From assembly GCA_951640165.1 (NCBI GenBank), contig OX621247.1, positions 36,616,001 through 36,680,000 on the forward strand: a stretch of DNA of 64,000 nt. Direction: 5' to 3'. The position numbers and the translations under genes are program-made. Positions 55,167-64,000 of this stretch are shown in pieces (the first letter of the stretch is position 1; each line of letters begins with the position of its first letter). The stretch comes from Pseudoips prasinana. Lineage: Eukaryota; Arthropoda; Insecta; Lepidoptera; Nolidae. Below the pieces are notes generated by a model. That model did no database searches. It had not been told where the DNA came from and saw only the letters and a program-made list of their open reading frames with translations.

Positions 55167-57461
55167 TCAAGTTTCTATTCTATCGTCAAAGAAGTTTCTG
55201 ATATTATAATAACATTTATTTAATAGTAGCCGATATATATATTTTTTGAATAATGACATTGGTAAATTAATTAGATTATCAGGTAGTTTATTATATATTC
55301 TTATGCACATACAATTGACATTTCGTTTAAATAGCTCTAGTTTAATTTGAGGTAGGCGTAGTCTATTTTTGTGTCTGGAGCGGCTGTTTGCATGGTCGCA
55401 GAACTTTTCAAACAAATGGGGGTGTTTTTTTACAAATATACAAGTTTCATAAATATATAAACAAGGTAAAGGAAGTACATTGAGTTTTTTAAAAAGAGGT
55501 TTGCAGCTGTCTAGTGGAGAAACACTGCATATAGCTCGTATACATGCTTTTTGGGTTTTAAATACTCTTTCAAAATCTACGGAGTTGCCCCATATTATAA
55601 TACCGTATCGTAGTATTGACGACACGTAAGCATGATAAGTAGTCATTGCCGCGTCCAGACTGACAGTCAATCGTATTCGTTTTAAAGCATATACAAAGCG
55701 GTCTAATTTAGTGACAATTTTTTGTATATGTGATTTCCAACTACAGTACTTATCCACCGTTATACCCAAAAATACACATTCATCGGCAGGAGACAGATGG
55801 TAATCATTAAAGTGAATGTCTAGATTTACGCTATGTGATTTAAATGTTTTAAACTGTAGTATATTCGTCTTCGACAAATTTATCCTTAAATTGTTTTGCT
55901 TTAGCCAGGTGACGGCGTCGTTTAGGGCGCTATTTATTTCTGCTTCAAAGTTATCATTTTTAGTTGTTTTAATTATTAAGGTTGTGTCGTCAGCGAATAG
56001 AATACAGTTCTTTTTAAGAGCATCAGGAAGATCATTGATGTACACAAGAAAAAGCAACGGTGCTAATCTGCTCCCCTGAGGAGTGCCGGTATTGTTTTGT
56101 CTATATCTCGATCTAAATGTTTTTTGTTCAGTTTTTACCGTTTTAGTTATTTCTACACATTGTTCTCTATTTTCTATGAAACTCTTGATCCAATGGTTTG
56201 CATTGCCACGTATGCCATAGGATTCTAGCTTTGCTAAGAGAGTTTTATGACAGACAAAGTCAAATGCTTTTGACATGTCTAAGAATACGCAACCAATGTT
56301 ACATTTGCTATTTAAACTTTCGGTTATTTGTTTAATCAATGAGAAACACGCTAAAGTAGTGGAGCTATTTTTTCTAAAACCGAATTGTTCAGCCCTGAGG
56401 ATATTACACGATGTCAAAAAGTTTTCTATTTTCGAGTACATGACCTTCTCAAAAATTTTAGATAAAATCGGGATTAAACTGATAGGACGATAGTTATTCA
56501 TATCGGTTTTTTCACCTTTCTTAAAAAGAGGCTTTATGATTGATTTTTTTAATCGTTTGGGAAAGTGTCCGTCCAATAAAGATAAATTTACTACGTATGT
56601 TAAGGGTGGTGTGAGACAGAATGCACATTTTTTTATTATTTTAGAGTTAAGGTCATCGTAACCTGTGGAGTTTGTGTTTTTTAGGGTGAGAATAATTTTG
56701 TAAATATCGTTATTGTCAACCGGCGTTAGAAATATACTTTTTGGATTTTGTGCAATCTTAAACACGTTTGAGTTGTTATTATTACGGGTATTGTTATTAG
56801 TTTGAGATATATAATAGTCATTGAATAGTTCGCATATAACATTCGGGTCATTAGTTAGTTTACTATCAATTTTTATTGAGTCAATTTCAGAGCTTGAATT
56901 AATTTTAGTTATATTATGTTTTATTAAGTTCCATGCGGCTTTACATGTATTTTTTGAATTAGATATGTTATGTTGACTATTTATTTGTTGGGCTTTATAA
57001 ATACACTTTCGCAGAATACTTGAGTAGCATTCATATACCTTTTTATTATATTTTTTATTGTGTTTAGATATATGATATTTAAGATATAACGTTCTTTTCT
57101 TTATGCAACATCGTTTAATGCTTTTAGTCAAGTATCTATTTTTTATGTGTTTACAGGTATTTTTAACCCTTATAATAGGAAAGCAGAGGTTGTAGAATAG
57201 AGTTAAAGTATCGTGTAAACAGTTGAATGCTTCATCGGTAGTTTGACATTCATATACCTCCGAGAAGGATATATTTGAAATATAATATTTGAATTTGTTT
57301 ATATTTTCTTCACTAAGATCTCTTATACTTTTGAACCAGAAGCTTGAGTATTCTTTAGTCTTACTGACAATGTCAAGATTAACTTCGAGTGACTGAGCGG
57401 TTTCGTGGTCCGAAAGAGCTAGATAGTGGAGTGACGTCTTAGTATCAGGTAAGTTAGTCAC
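55167..57461 (-). CDS. Reverse transcriptase (ORF2 C-terminal 764 aa) of the nested LINE
   Basis: The end of the endonuclease (YLALSDHETAQ), a long basic linker, and the RT: NNYRPISLIPILSK, motif A FLDMSKAFDF (about residue 392), motif B TGTPQGSRLAPLLFLVYIND, motif C FADDTTLI (about residue 488), thumb VFLGITVD, and a C-terminus ending NIRNFFDDR. No internal stop over 764 codons, unusual for a LINE copy, suggesting a young insertion. It is separated from the endonuclease frame by one frame shift between 57,461 and 57,540. Confidence 0.92.
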   Translation of the reverse strand: MTNLPDTKTSLHYLALSDHETAQSLEVNLDIVSKTKEYSSFWFKSIRDLSEENINKFKYYISNISFSEVYECQTTDEAFNCLHDTLTLFYNLCFPIIRVKNTCKHIKNRYLTKSIKRCCIKKRTLYLKYHISKHNKKYNKKVYECYSSILRKCIYKAQQINSQHNISNSKNTCKAAWNLIKHNITKINSSSEIDSIKIDSKLTNDPNVICELFNDYYISQTNNNTRNNNNSNVFKIAQNPKSIFLTPVDNNDIYKIILTLKNTNSTGYDDLNSKIIKKCAFCLTPPLTYVVNLSLLDGHFPKRLKKSIIKPLFKKGEKTDMNNYRPISLIPILSKIFEKVMYSKIENFLTSCNILRAEQFGFRKNSSTTLACFSLIKQITESLNSKCNIGCVFLDMSKAFDFVCHKTLLAKLESYGIRGNANHWIKSFIENREQCVEITKTVKTEQKTFRSRYRQNNTGTPQGSRLAPLLFLVYINDLPDALKKNCILFADDTTLIIKTTKNDNFEAEINSALNDAVTWLKQNNLRINLSKTNILQFKTFKSHSVNLDIHFNDYHLSPADECVFLGITVDKYCSWKSHIQKIVTKLDRFVYALKRIRLTVSLDAAMTTYHAYVSSILRYGIIIWGNSVDFERVFKTQKACIRAICSVSPLDSCKPLFKKLNVLPLPCLYIYETCIFVKKHPHLFEKFCDHANSRSRHKNRLRLPQIKLELFKRNVNCMCIRIYNKLPDNLINLPMSLFKKYIYRLLLNKCYYNIRNFFDDRIET

Positions 57462-57511
57462 TATTAGATCCAGACATGACTGTTTTCGCGTCGGTAGTTT
57501 TATGTGATTTA

Positions 57512-58034
57512 TTAATTATTGTTTGATAATATCGATTCTAAGTCCTTGGCTTGTACAGATGTTTTTAGCATGTCTATGTTCCAGTCACCGCACAATATTA
57601 TTTTCTTGTTTTTTCTTTTACAAAGTTTGTTGGCAAGGAGTTCTAAGTTACTAAGGAAAGTTTTAGCGTTTGCCGTTGGGGTCCTGTATATACACGCTAC
57701 TATAAGGTTAAATTTAGTTATTTCTATGGCGCAGTATTCAAACTGAAGAGGGATTGGTGATGTCAAATTGTTAACATTATTATATTTTAGGTTACTTCTT
57801 ACTAGAATACACGAACCTCCACGGCGTTGACTCTTTCTGGAGAAAGATGCTGCTAGATTGAAGTTGTTGATTCTTACATTTGATTCGGTCCCCTGTTTGA
57901 GAAACGTTTCAGTTAAACATAATATGTCGACTTTACCAAAGTCTTTTTCAAGTTCTGTTAAAGCTACCTCAATCATTTCTTGTTTGTTCAGCACTCCAGC
58001 AATATTTTGGTGGATTAAAATAAAATTTTCTTGT
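57512..58034 (-). pseudogene. Endonuclease domain of the nested LINE
   Basis: Open from just after the ORF1 stop (FILIHQNIAGVLNKQEMIE), through ILCLTETFL (catalytic Glu), RRGGSCILVR, VACIYRTPTAN and ILCGDWNIDML (D-x-N), then two stops near 57,512. A 1-base frame change there separates it from the RT frame. Confidence 0.82.
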
Positions 58035-58793
58035 TTAGTTACGAAATAAATTAGTATCTTTAGGTAATTCTGATTTGTCTAATTGTTTGAAGAAATTAGT
58101 ATCTTTAGGTAATTCTGATTTGTCTATTTGTTTGAAGAAATTTGTTATTTTAGTTTGGGTTTGTTTGATAGGTGGAATTGTATAGGGTGTCTGAGATTGG
58201 GTTGCTTGGTATTTGTTATTTTTATATTTGTGATGGCTGAGAAATTCTCTGTGATAGTATGGGTAATCGATTTCAGTGTTAATTTTTTGGGACAAATTCA
58301 GTAGGTATTTGTCATGGTTGTTCAATATACGAAAACGGTCAATATACTGATACTTGTATGAGCTATGTATTTTTAGGTATTTACAATTTTTATAATTGTG
58401 CACAATTAATTCTAGATTGTTGTTAATCATATTTTTGTTCAAATAAGGGTTATATAAGACATTTGTTAAAAGTACTGTATAGGAACGTAATTGATATAAA
58501 ATATTACATATTTCAGTCATGAGTCTATAAGGTTGTTTGTCGTTAGAACCTACTACTAATACAATAATATCATGAGGAGTGAGACTTTGTAATAACTCAT
58601 CATTACAGCTTTTTAGAATTTGTGAAGTTGTAGCGTTGGGCTTGATAATTGACGTTATGTTGAATTTGTCATTCCACTTATTTCGTCTGGTCGCTATTAA
58701 GGTTTTTGAGAGACCACGGGCTTGTTGATCTCCGAGAATAATTATATTATGTCTATCTTCTGGGTCTGGTTTCTTTACGGGTTCATTGTACAA
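58035..58793 (-). CDS. ORF1 C-terminal part of the nested LINE, esterase-like (SGNH) fold
   Basis: 252 codons from the first Met; open upstream to the truncation at about 58,816, so the N-terminus is missing. The pattern IIILGDQQARGL followed by IIVLVVGSNDKQ resembles blocks I and III of SGNH/GDSL hydrolase-like domains found in CR1/L2 ORF1 proteins, but Gln is in place of the catalytic Ser. The C-terminus has a 15-residue repeat (TNFFKQ-DKSELPKD twice) ending LFRN. ORF1 stop and ORF2 frame overlap by a few bases. Confidence 0.7.
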   Translation of the reverse strand: MYNEPVKKPDPEDRHNIIILGDQQARGLSKTLIATRRNKWNDKFNITSIIKPNATTSQILKSCNDELLQSLTPHDIIVLVVGSNDKQPYRLMTEICNILYQLRSYTVLLTNVLYNPYLNKNMINNNLELIVHNYKNCKYLKIHSSYKYQYIDRFRILNNHDKYLLNLSQKINTEIDYPYYHREFLSHHKYKNNKYQATQSQTPYTIPPIKQTQTKITNFFKQIDKSELPKDTNFFKQLDKSELPKDTNLFRN

Positions 58794-58825
58794 ACGCTGC
58801 TGTTCGGTATTACTTTCTTCTTCAA

Positions 58826-60929
58826 GTCGCCGTCAAGGCGCTATCTGTTGCGATAGCGGAAGCCAAAGCTCGGTCTTGGAACGAACTCATCGAGGGACTG
58901 GATAGGGACCCATGGGGGCGCCCGTACAAAATGGTACTGGGCAAGCTCAGACCGTGGGTCCCTCCGTTGACGAGTACCCTGGACCCGGATTTCCTGAGGA
59001 GGGTGGTAGACACCCTCTTCCCTAGGGTCCAGGACAGTCCCTCGGACCCTCCGTCACCGTCGTACCATGATTGGGACGATCAGTTGGAGGTGACGGAGGG
59101 GGAGTTGGACCGAGCAGTACGGCGACTTGCGGCCCGTAATACCGCCCCTGGCCCGGATGGAATACCGGGCAGGGCGTGGGTTTGCGCCCTGGCAGTCCTG
59201 GGGGACCGGATGAGGCAACTGTTCACCAGCTGCCTCCGTAGTGCCGTGTTCCCCACCTGCTGGAAAGAGGCAAGGCTTGTGCTTCTGCAGAAGCCGGGCA
59301 GGACCGCCGATTCTCCCTCGGCGTTCCGACCAATCTGCTTGCTGGACGAGGCGGGCAAGCTCTTTGAGCGTGTCATAGCCGCCCGTCTCAGCGAGCATCT
59401 GTTGCGCGTTGGCCCCGACTTATCGGACAACCAGTTGGGTTTCCGGCAGGGACGTTCGACGCTGGACGCGATCAACCGCGTCCGCGCCCTGTCGGAGCCC
59501 GCCGTTCGGACGGGGGGGGTGGCGTTGGCGGTGAGCTTAGACATCGTCAACGCCTTCAACTCCGTCCCCTGGCGGCGATACGGGAGGCACTGGTGCATCA
59601 CAACGTGCCTCCCTATCTCCGTGGTATAGTCGGGGCATATTTGCGCGACAGGATGATCAAATTCGTCGGTCGGAACGGGATTGAGATCCAGAGGGAGCTC
59701 TCCTGCGGGGTTCCTCAGGGGTCCGTGTTGGGACCTCTGCTATGGAGCCTCGCGTACGATGCGGTCCTGCGGATAAGCCTCCCTCCCGAAGTGAGCGTCG
59801 TCTGCTATGCGGACGACACGCTCGTCATAGCCCGGGAGGTAAGCTTCCAGCGGGCGGTACGGCTCGCCGAACTCGGAGTTGCGTGTGTCGTCGCGGCCAT
59901 AACGAGACTGGGCCTTCGGGTAGCGCCTCACAAGACCGAGGCGCTATGGTTCCACGGCTTACGCCGTAGGGTGGAACCTCCCAGTATGTCGATGCGTGTA
60001 GGTGACGCAGAGGTCAGGGTGGGGCGGTACATGAAGTACCTGGGCCTCACCCTAGACAGCCGATGGGGCTTCGAGGAGCATTTCGAGCGTCTGGCCCCCC
60101 GAGTGCGCCGGGTAACCGGTGCGTTACACCGGCTTTTGCCGAACCTCGGGGGTCCCAGGGAAGAAGTTCGCCGCCTCTACGGAGCTGTCGTGCGATCCAT
60201 GGTCCTTTATGGGGCGCCCGTCTGGTCTGAACGCCTGACGGGCGCCTCCCGCTGCAGGGCTATTTTGAATAGCCTGCAGCGTGTGGTGTCCATACGGATC
60301 GCACGAGGATACCGGACGGTATCTCCTGGCCGTTTGATCTCCTGGCGGCAGTCGACGCGACGGTTTACACCGAGATCCGCGTCCGCCGGGAGAGCGGTGA
60401 GGCGCCAGAGCAGACGCTCATTGCCTATAGGCGGGATGCACACCGGCGCGTACTTACACAGTGGCGCGCACGGCTGGAGTTGCGCCTGAACGCGCGCCAA
60501 CGTGCCGTCGGTGCTATCCTGCCTCACCTCGAGGCTTGGGTGGGAAGGAAGGGCGGTTACGTCACCTACAGACTGACACAGATACTCACCGGACACGGGT
60601 GTTTCGGTGAGTATCTGTGCCGGATCGGCCGAGAAGCGACGACACATTGTCACCATTGCGGGAGCGACCTGGACTCTGCCCAGCATACGCTGGAGGAGTG
60701 CCCGGCCTGGGAGGCCGAGAGACGAGTCTTGGTCGCTGAGATCGGACGGGATCTTTCGCCGCCAGCAGTCGTGTATGCGATGCTGGCTGGCGACTCCACC
60801 AAATGGGACGCCGTGGTCTCCTTCTGTGAGGCAGTTTTGCTGCAGAAGGAGGCCGCCGAACGGGATCGGGAAAGAGCCGATCCCGCTCGTAGGCGGAGGA
60901 GGCGTCGGGGTGGCGGCGGCAGCCGTTAG
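58826..60929 (+). pseudogene. R1-clade LINE ORF2, reverse transcriptase and C-terminal zinc region
   Basis: It resumes in the same frame as the endonuclease part. RT: NTAPGPDGIPGRAW, FRPICLLDEAGK, LGFRQGRSTLDAI and motif A SLDIVNAFNS. Then a 1-base loss at about 59,571 shifts the frame; motif B CGVPQGSVLGPLLW and catalytic YADDTL follow. Near 60,325 there is a further frame change with apparent loss of about 10-12 codons. The C-terminal region then has HCHHCGSDLDSAQHTLEECP and ends in Arg/Gly-rich sequence at TAG 60,927-60,929. Confidence 0.88.
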
Positions 60930-61282
60930 CCCAACTCCCCTCGGGGCTGCGGTGGCAGTATGAGAAGTGTCCTCAACTGCCGCCACGTGCAAGCAGCCCC
61001 GGGAAGACAGCGAACTGTTTGTGGCGCAGTCGCTGTGCCGTACTGGCAGGAGTCGGCAAATGGGGAGGGCAACCCACAGTCCTCCCCGGGTGCGTGTCCC
61101 GACCATCTGGGACACGGCGCAAAAGGGGGGCACCGGAGCAGCATACCCGCGTTCCCGGGGCTCCCCCTATCAGGCGCCAGTAGAAGTCCACGGCAGGTTA
61201 GGTTTAGTCGGTGCGAGTCCGACATACCCACCCGCAGACACTTTTTGCGGGTGGCATGCGTAGGCATTCCCCCTGCCTAATC
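60930..61282 (+). mobile_element. R1-clade LINE 3' UTR
   Basis: GC-rich, about 350 bp between the ORF2 stop and the A15 tail (61,283-61,297). ORFs on both strands are without meaning. Confidence 0.75.
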
Positions 61283-61297
61283 AAAAAAAAAAAAAAA

Positions 61298-61435
61298 GGT
61301 ATGTAGTTAGTGAGTAAATTAGATTTATGAGACTCATTATGGCACCGGTTTAAACCTCAGTGGTTTTTTGGATGCTATTAAGATAGTCATTATAATGTAT
61401 ATTCCTTGTATATTTAAAAAAAAAAGAAAAAAATA
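61298..61435 (+). pseudogene. Right target duplication and remaining 3' end of the host LINE
   Basis: The duplication 61,298-61,312 is followed by AT-rich 3' UTR-like sequence ending in an A-rich tail (aaaaaaaaaagaaaaaaata) at 61,415-61,435, which continues the fragment at 51,790-52,459. Confidence 0.65.
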
Positions 61436-61715
61436 AATAAACCTATGTTATAAGAGTCTGGAAACACGTCGTTTGGGAGGGTGTTCCACAGCTTAGCCGT
61501 GCGTATTATGAAAGATGAAGCAAAGCGCTTCGTACAGCATGCTGGGATCTCAACAGCAAAGCGATGGAGACCCTCCCAATGCCTGGTAGTCCGATGTAAA
61601 AAGCGGGTAGAAGGAATAAGTTCATGGAGGTCTTGAGCGCATTCTCCATGAAACAACCTGTAGAAAACCGATAAGCTTATAATTTGCCGCTGATGATCCA
61701 AGTTTTGCAGCTTTT
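61436..61715 (-). pseudogene. LINE ORF2 C-terminal fragment, minus strand
   Basis: The minus frame encodes LSVFYRLFHGECAQDLHELI, RHWEGLHRFAVEIPACCTKR and SFIIRTAKLWNTLPNDVFPD, the widespread C-terminal signature of lepidopteran jockey-type LINEs. It ends against the A-rich tail of the preceding element. Confidence 0.75.
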
Positions 61716-62743
61716 TACTTGTTAGGTCTTCAGAAATATCCTCATATCTCCCAAATTATTAGGGGTAGTGTGCTTGTTTTGGCCTTATAAGTAGGGTCGA
61801 AAGTGCCTCAAGCGATAGTACCGTTGTGGGTCGGGTCGTTTCCTTCCCTCTAATATGGCGAAGGAGGCGATAGCTGGCCCTTACGTCATACTCGTGGCAC
61901 CCGTTCACGAGTATGCTTGCGGTAACTGGTCGAACTGCTGCTGGGGTACTCGTTTTTTTTTCTTATATCATTGTGGTAGTTTATGTATAGTGGCGTGGCA
62001 AAACGTACACTTAGGATCAGCTGTTTGCACTAATACTGCAGCGCGCGAGCTCTGCGTTCGGTGAACGTTGTAACCATCTTGTCGGTGCATGCGCCTCGTC
62101 ACTGCGGGGACGGCGGAGAAAGGCGCGGGGGACGAGCGGCGACCGCGGACCGGTGGCACAAGTAGTGCGGACAGCGACGCCACCCGCGACACTTGTAATC
62201 TCTTTGATTTATCAATACATCATTTACAGTCCACTTGGCTTTTATTTTATAATAATAATCGAGTCATCGTAAATACACTTCGGTTAAGAACATGGTCCTT
62301 AGTATTCGGCGGAGAAACTCGCCGGAATAAAACCAGTTACAAACAAAGGGAGTCGGCGTTGGTGGACTTTGACCCCGGCACGGGCGTTGAATTCTTCGCT
62401 TCTACTATACAACCGCACGGAACAGTTGGAGTTCAACCTGGTGGGACGGATCTGGTAACTGTGAGTTCGTTCCAATTGGATTTCTTTTTTACTTATCTTT
62501 TACGTCGTAATATAACGAATCTTATACCTTTTATTTCCTTTTTTCGCCTCGATTTGATTAAGCAAGCGCTTTTTCGATCTCATTTTATTAATTCATATCA
62601 ATTAAATCATTCCATTATCTTAGTCTTGCTTGCCTTCGCGCCTTTTATGCACAAAAATTTGCACACGCGTAGGTCTATATGCGCTAAGATTGGACCCCCT
62701 CATTAGCTGCAGCTGCATACCCAGAGCTATATTACGTAACATC
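61716..62743 (+). mobile_element. Probable 5' end/leader of the BEL/Pao element
   Basis: Upstream of the gag frame; may contain the 5' LTR, leader and primer-binding site, but I cannot fix LTR borders because the 3' LTR is outside the window. It contains a CpG-rich stretch at 62,080-62,190. The plus ORF 62,089-62,706 has no recognised domain. Confidence 0.4.
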
Positions 62744-62935
62744 TAATTAGTGTGCCGTCGGGCTGTCTAGACTTATAGTGAACCGACCGCATTTCTTTTG
62801 TCTTTGTGTAAACACCTGTTTCTCATTACATAAAACCTAACGGTAATTAGCGTTGGGTCGGGCTGTCTAGTCTCAAGGTCAACCGACCGCATTCCTTTTA
62901 TTTATTGTGTAAAAACATCTGTTATTATCGTAGTA
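62744..62935. repeat. 100-bp tandem duplication upstream of gag
   Basis: taattag...gtcgggctgtctag...aaccgaccgcatt begins at 62,744 and again at 62,844, with roughly 80 percent similarity by eye. Confidence 0.8.
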
Positions 62936-62970
62936 TTCCTTCCGGCTAGCTTTTTGCTTTTTATTGGGCA

Positions 62971-63461
62971 TAATGAGTGAACATTCTGAGGAGTTAGAAA
63001 CCCTTAAAAAAAGACGGGGTGCTCTTAAAGCAAAGCTGACTATATTTAAAAATTATTTAAAGCCTTTAAGCGTCACTCCATGCTTATCTGATTTGCAACG
63101 CCACGAATTAGAAGGACGTTATGAGCGTATCAACGCCTTATACGGTTACTTCGACACATTACAGACTGAGATCGAGGTGCTGTTAGACTCGCCCGAGGAA
63201 GACTTTAAGAGCCGGAGCGAGTTCGAGCAGCAGTACCACCCGGCCGTGGCACTGGCGCGCAGCTTGCTCGCTGCTAAGCCGGCTTCCGGAGAAGGTTCAG
63301 GTAAGGCACACACAAATGTTCGCTTACCAAAAATTGACTTGCCGCATTTTGACGGCAGCGTTCAGAGTTGGCTTGAGTTTAAGGATACATACATTTCCCT
63401 TATCCATAAAAATAATTGCAATGATGATATAATGAAATTTCATTACCTTACGATTATTTGA
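62971..63461 (+). pseudogene. BEL/Pao gag, N-terminal part
   Basis: Structural protein relic. The frame is open from ATG 62,964 (with another ATG at 62,973). A helical N-terminal region (ELETLKKRRGALKAKLTIF) is followed by the Pao-type gag motif LPKIDLPHFDGSVQSWLEF and MKFHYL, then the frame stops at TGA 63,459-63,461, right at the deletion junction. Confidence 0.8.
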
Positions 63462-64000
63462 GTGGATGTGACTCTATTTCTGGTCTAATCGCTCTATGTA
63501 GAGACGTTATAAGCACTCTTTCGTCCGCTAAGTTTAATTTAAGAAAATTAAAATCGAATGATGCTCAAATCTTATTGAAATTATCGAATAATGTTGACAT
63601 TTCCCGCTCTACGAACGTACTAGACTTTAATAGAAATAACATTAATTCTGCCTCTAAAACATTAGGTTTACATTGGCTGTGTGACTCGGATTCACTTTCA
63701 TATTCAATAAATATTGATCAAAACCCGAAACATATAACAAAACGTCACATATTGTCTGTAATTAGTCAAATATTTGATCCACTTGGTTTAGTAGGGCCAT
63801 GCATTGTCGAGGCCAAAATAATAATGCAGCAACTATGGATAGAGAAATATAACTGGGACGACTTAGTTTCTCAGACTGTGAGTGATCTTTGGGTGTCATT
63901 TGCAAATACGTTACCTAGTCTTAATCAATTAAAAATACCTCGTTTTGTATCATGTAGCCAGTCTGTAAGGAAAGAAATTCACGTCTTTTCCGACGCTTCC
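63451..64000 (+). pseudogene. BEL/Pao pol fragment (RT C-terminal part onward)
   Basis: Open in one frame from 63,451 to the window edge. It begins inside the RT catalytic motif (only the trailing D-D-Y-L part is encoded) and continues with FNLRKLKSND, KTLGLHW and SVISQIFDPLGLVGPC, then VFSDAS at the edge. These are typical of the Pao RT/peptidase-A17 region. It cannot be functional on its own. Confidence 0.8.

Larger units (their letters stand above)
54932..58821 (-). mobile_element. CR1/L2-group LINE nested in the R1-clade element, minus strand
   Basis: 3.9 kb, AT-rich, in contrast to its GC-rich host. Minus-strand order: 5'-truncated ORF1 with an esterase-like domain (58,816-58,035), endonuclease (about 58,034-57,512), RT (57,461-55,167), 3' UTR, and a short tandem tail (tcaatcaatcaat on plus, 54,932-54,943). 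Related to the LINE at 28,987-32,116 by RT layout and tail type, but not the same family. Confidence 0.88.
52475..61297 (+). mobile_element. R1-clade LINE, interrupted by another LINE
   Basis: GC-rich two-ORF element, about 4.93 kb after removing the nested insertion at 54,932-58,825. ORF1 (52,481-53,920) carries zinc knuckles. ORF2 has APE endonuclease (53,921-54,931), RT (58,826-60,330) and a C-terminal CCHC region (to 60,929), then a 3' UTR and poly(A) at 61,283-61,297. The 15-bp target duplication shows it is one insertion. The endonuclease has two stops and the RT two frame lesions, so it is inactive. Confidence 0.9.
62971..64000 (+). mobile_element. BEL/Pao LTR retrotransposon with internal deletion, cut by window edge
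   Basis: A gag N-terminal portion (62,971-63,450) is directly joined at about 63,450 to the region just after the RT active-site motif (from 63,451), and runs on to the right edge. The rest of gag, the protease and most of the RT are missing. Confidence 0.8.

Overview
This is nuclear DNA of an insect, most likely a moth or butterfly (Lepidoptera). The background is AT-rich and split by long introns. Short GC-rich CpG islands stand out, as do tRNA-headed SINEs and several LINE and dispersed-repeat families whose sequences I recognise from lepidopteran genomes. The order is inferred from repeat style and from a compact gut-type serine protease gene; I cannot name the species.

Only two host protein genes can be supported. 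(1) A plus-strand RGS gene of the RZ/RGS17-19-20 type runs over about 25 kb (17,053-41,856). Its five coding exons are small: one with a cysteine string, two linker exons, and two that encode the RGS box. The predicted protein is 216 aa and all splice phases close. Its GC-rich 3' UTR and poly(A) signals end near 42,247. (2) A minus-strand secreted chymotrypsin-like serine protease has five exons in 2.5 kb (48,159-45,663), 285 aa, an intact catalytic triad, a TATA box and a poly(A) signal.

The rest is mostly mobile DNA. 1-17 kb: CpG islands (683-1420 and 11.6-12.3 kb, the latter a candidate upstream promoter or first exon for the RGS gene), SINEs, an RTE-type LINE fragment (8.4-9.9 kb), inverted-repeat elements and a perfect 85-bp inverted repeat (13.67-13.99 kb). 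17-41 kb (RGS introns): SINEs, a 4 x 107-bp tandem array, a long (AT)n tract, many LINE 3' ends, a nearly intact LINE (29.0-32.1 kb), a long-TIR foldback element (35.5-36.2 kb) and an RNase H-bearing LINE on the minus strand (37.4-40.8 kb). 42-52 kb: a nearly intact mariner of the cecropia/Hsmar1-like type (44,018-45,305), the protease gene, and SINEs. 51.8-61.4 kb: a three-level nest. An R1-clade LINE with a 15-bp target-site duplication sits inside the 3' end of an older LINE, and is itself split by a minus-strand CR1/L2-like LINE. 61.7-64 kb: the start of a BEL/Pao LTR element with an internal deletion, continuing off the right edge.

I found no tRNA or rRNA genes, no CRISPR arrays and no prokaryotic-type systems. 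The most informative structures are the nested retrotransposons, the large perfect palindromes and the widely split RGS gene.
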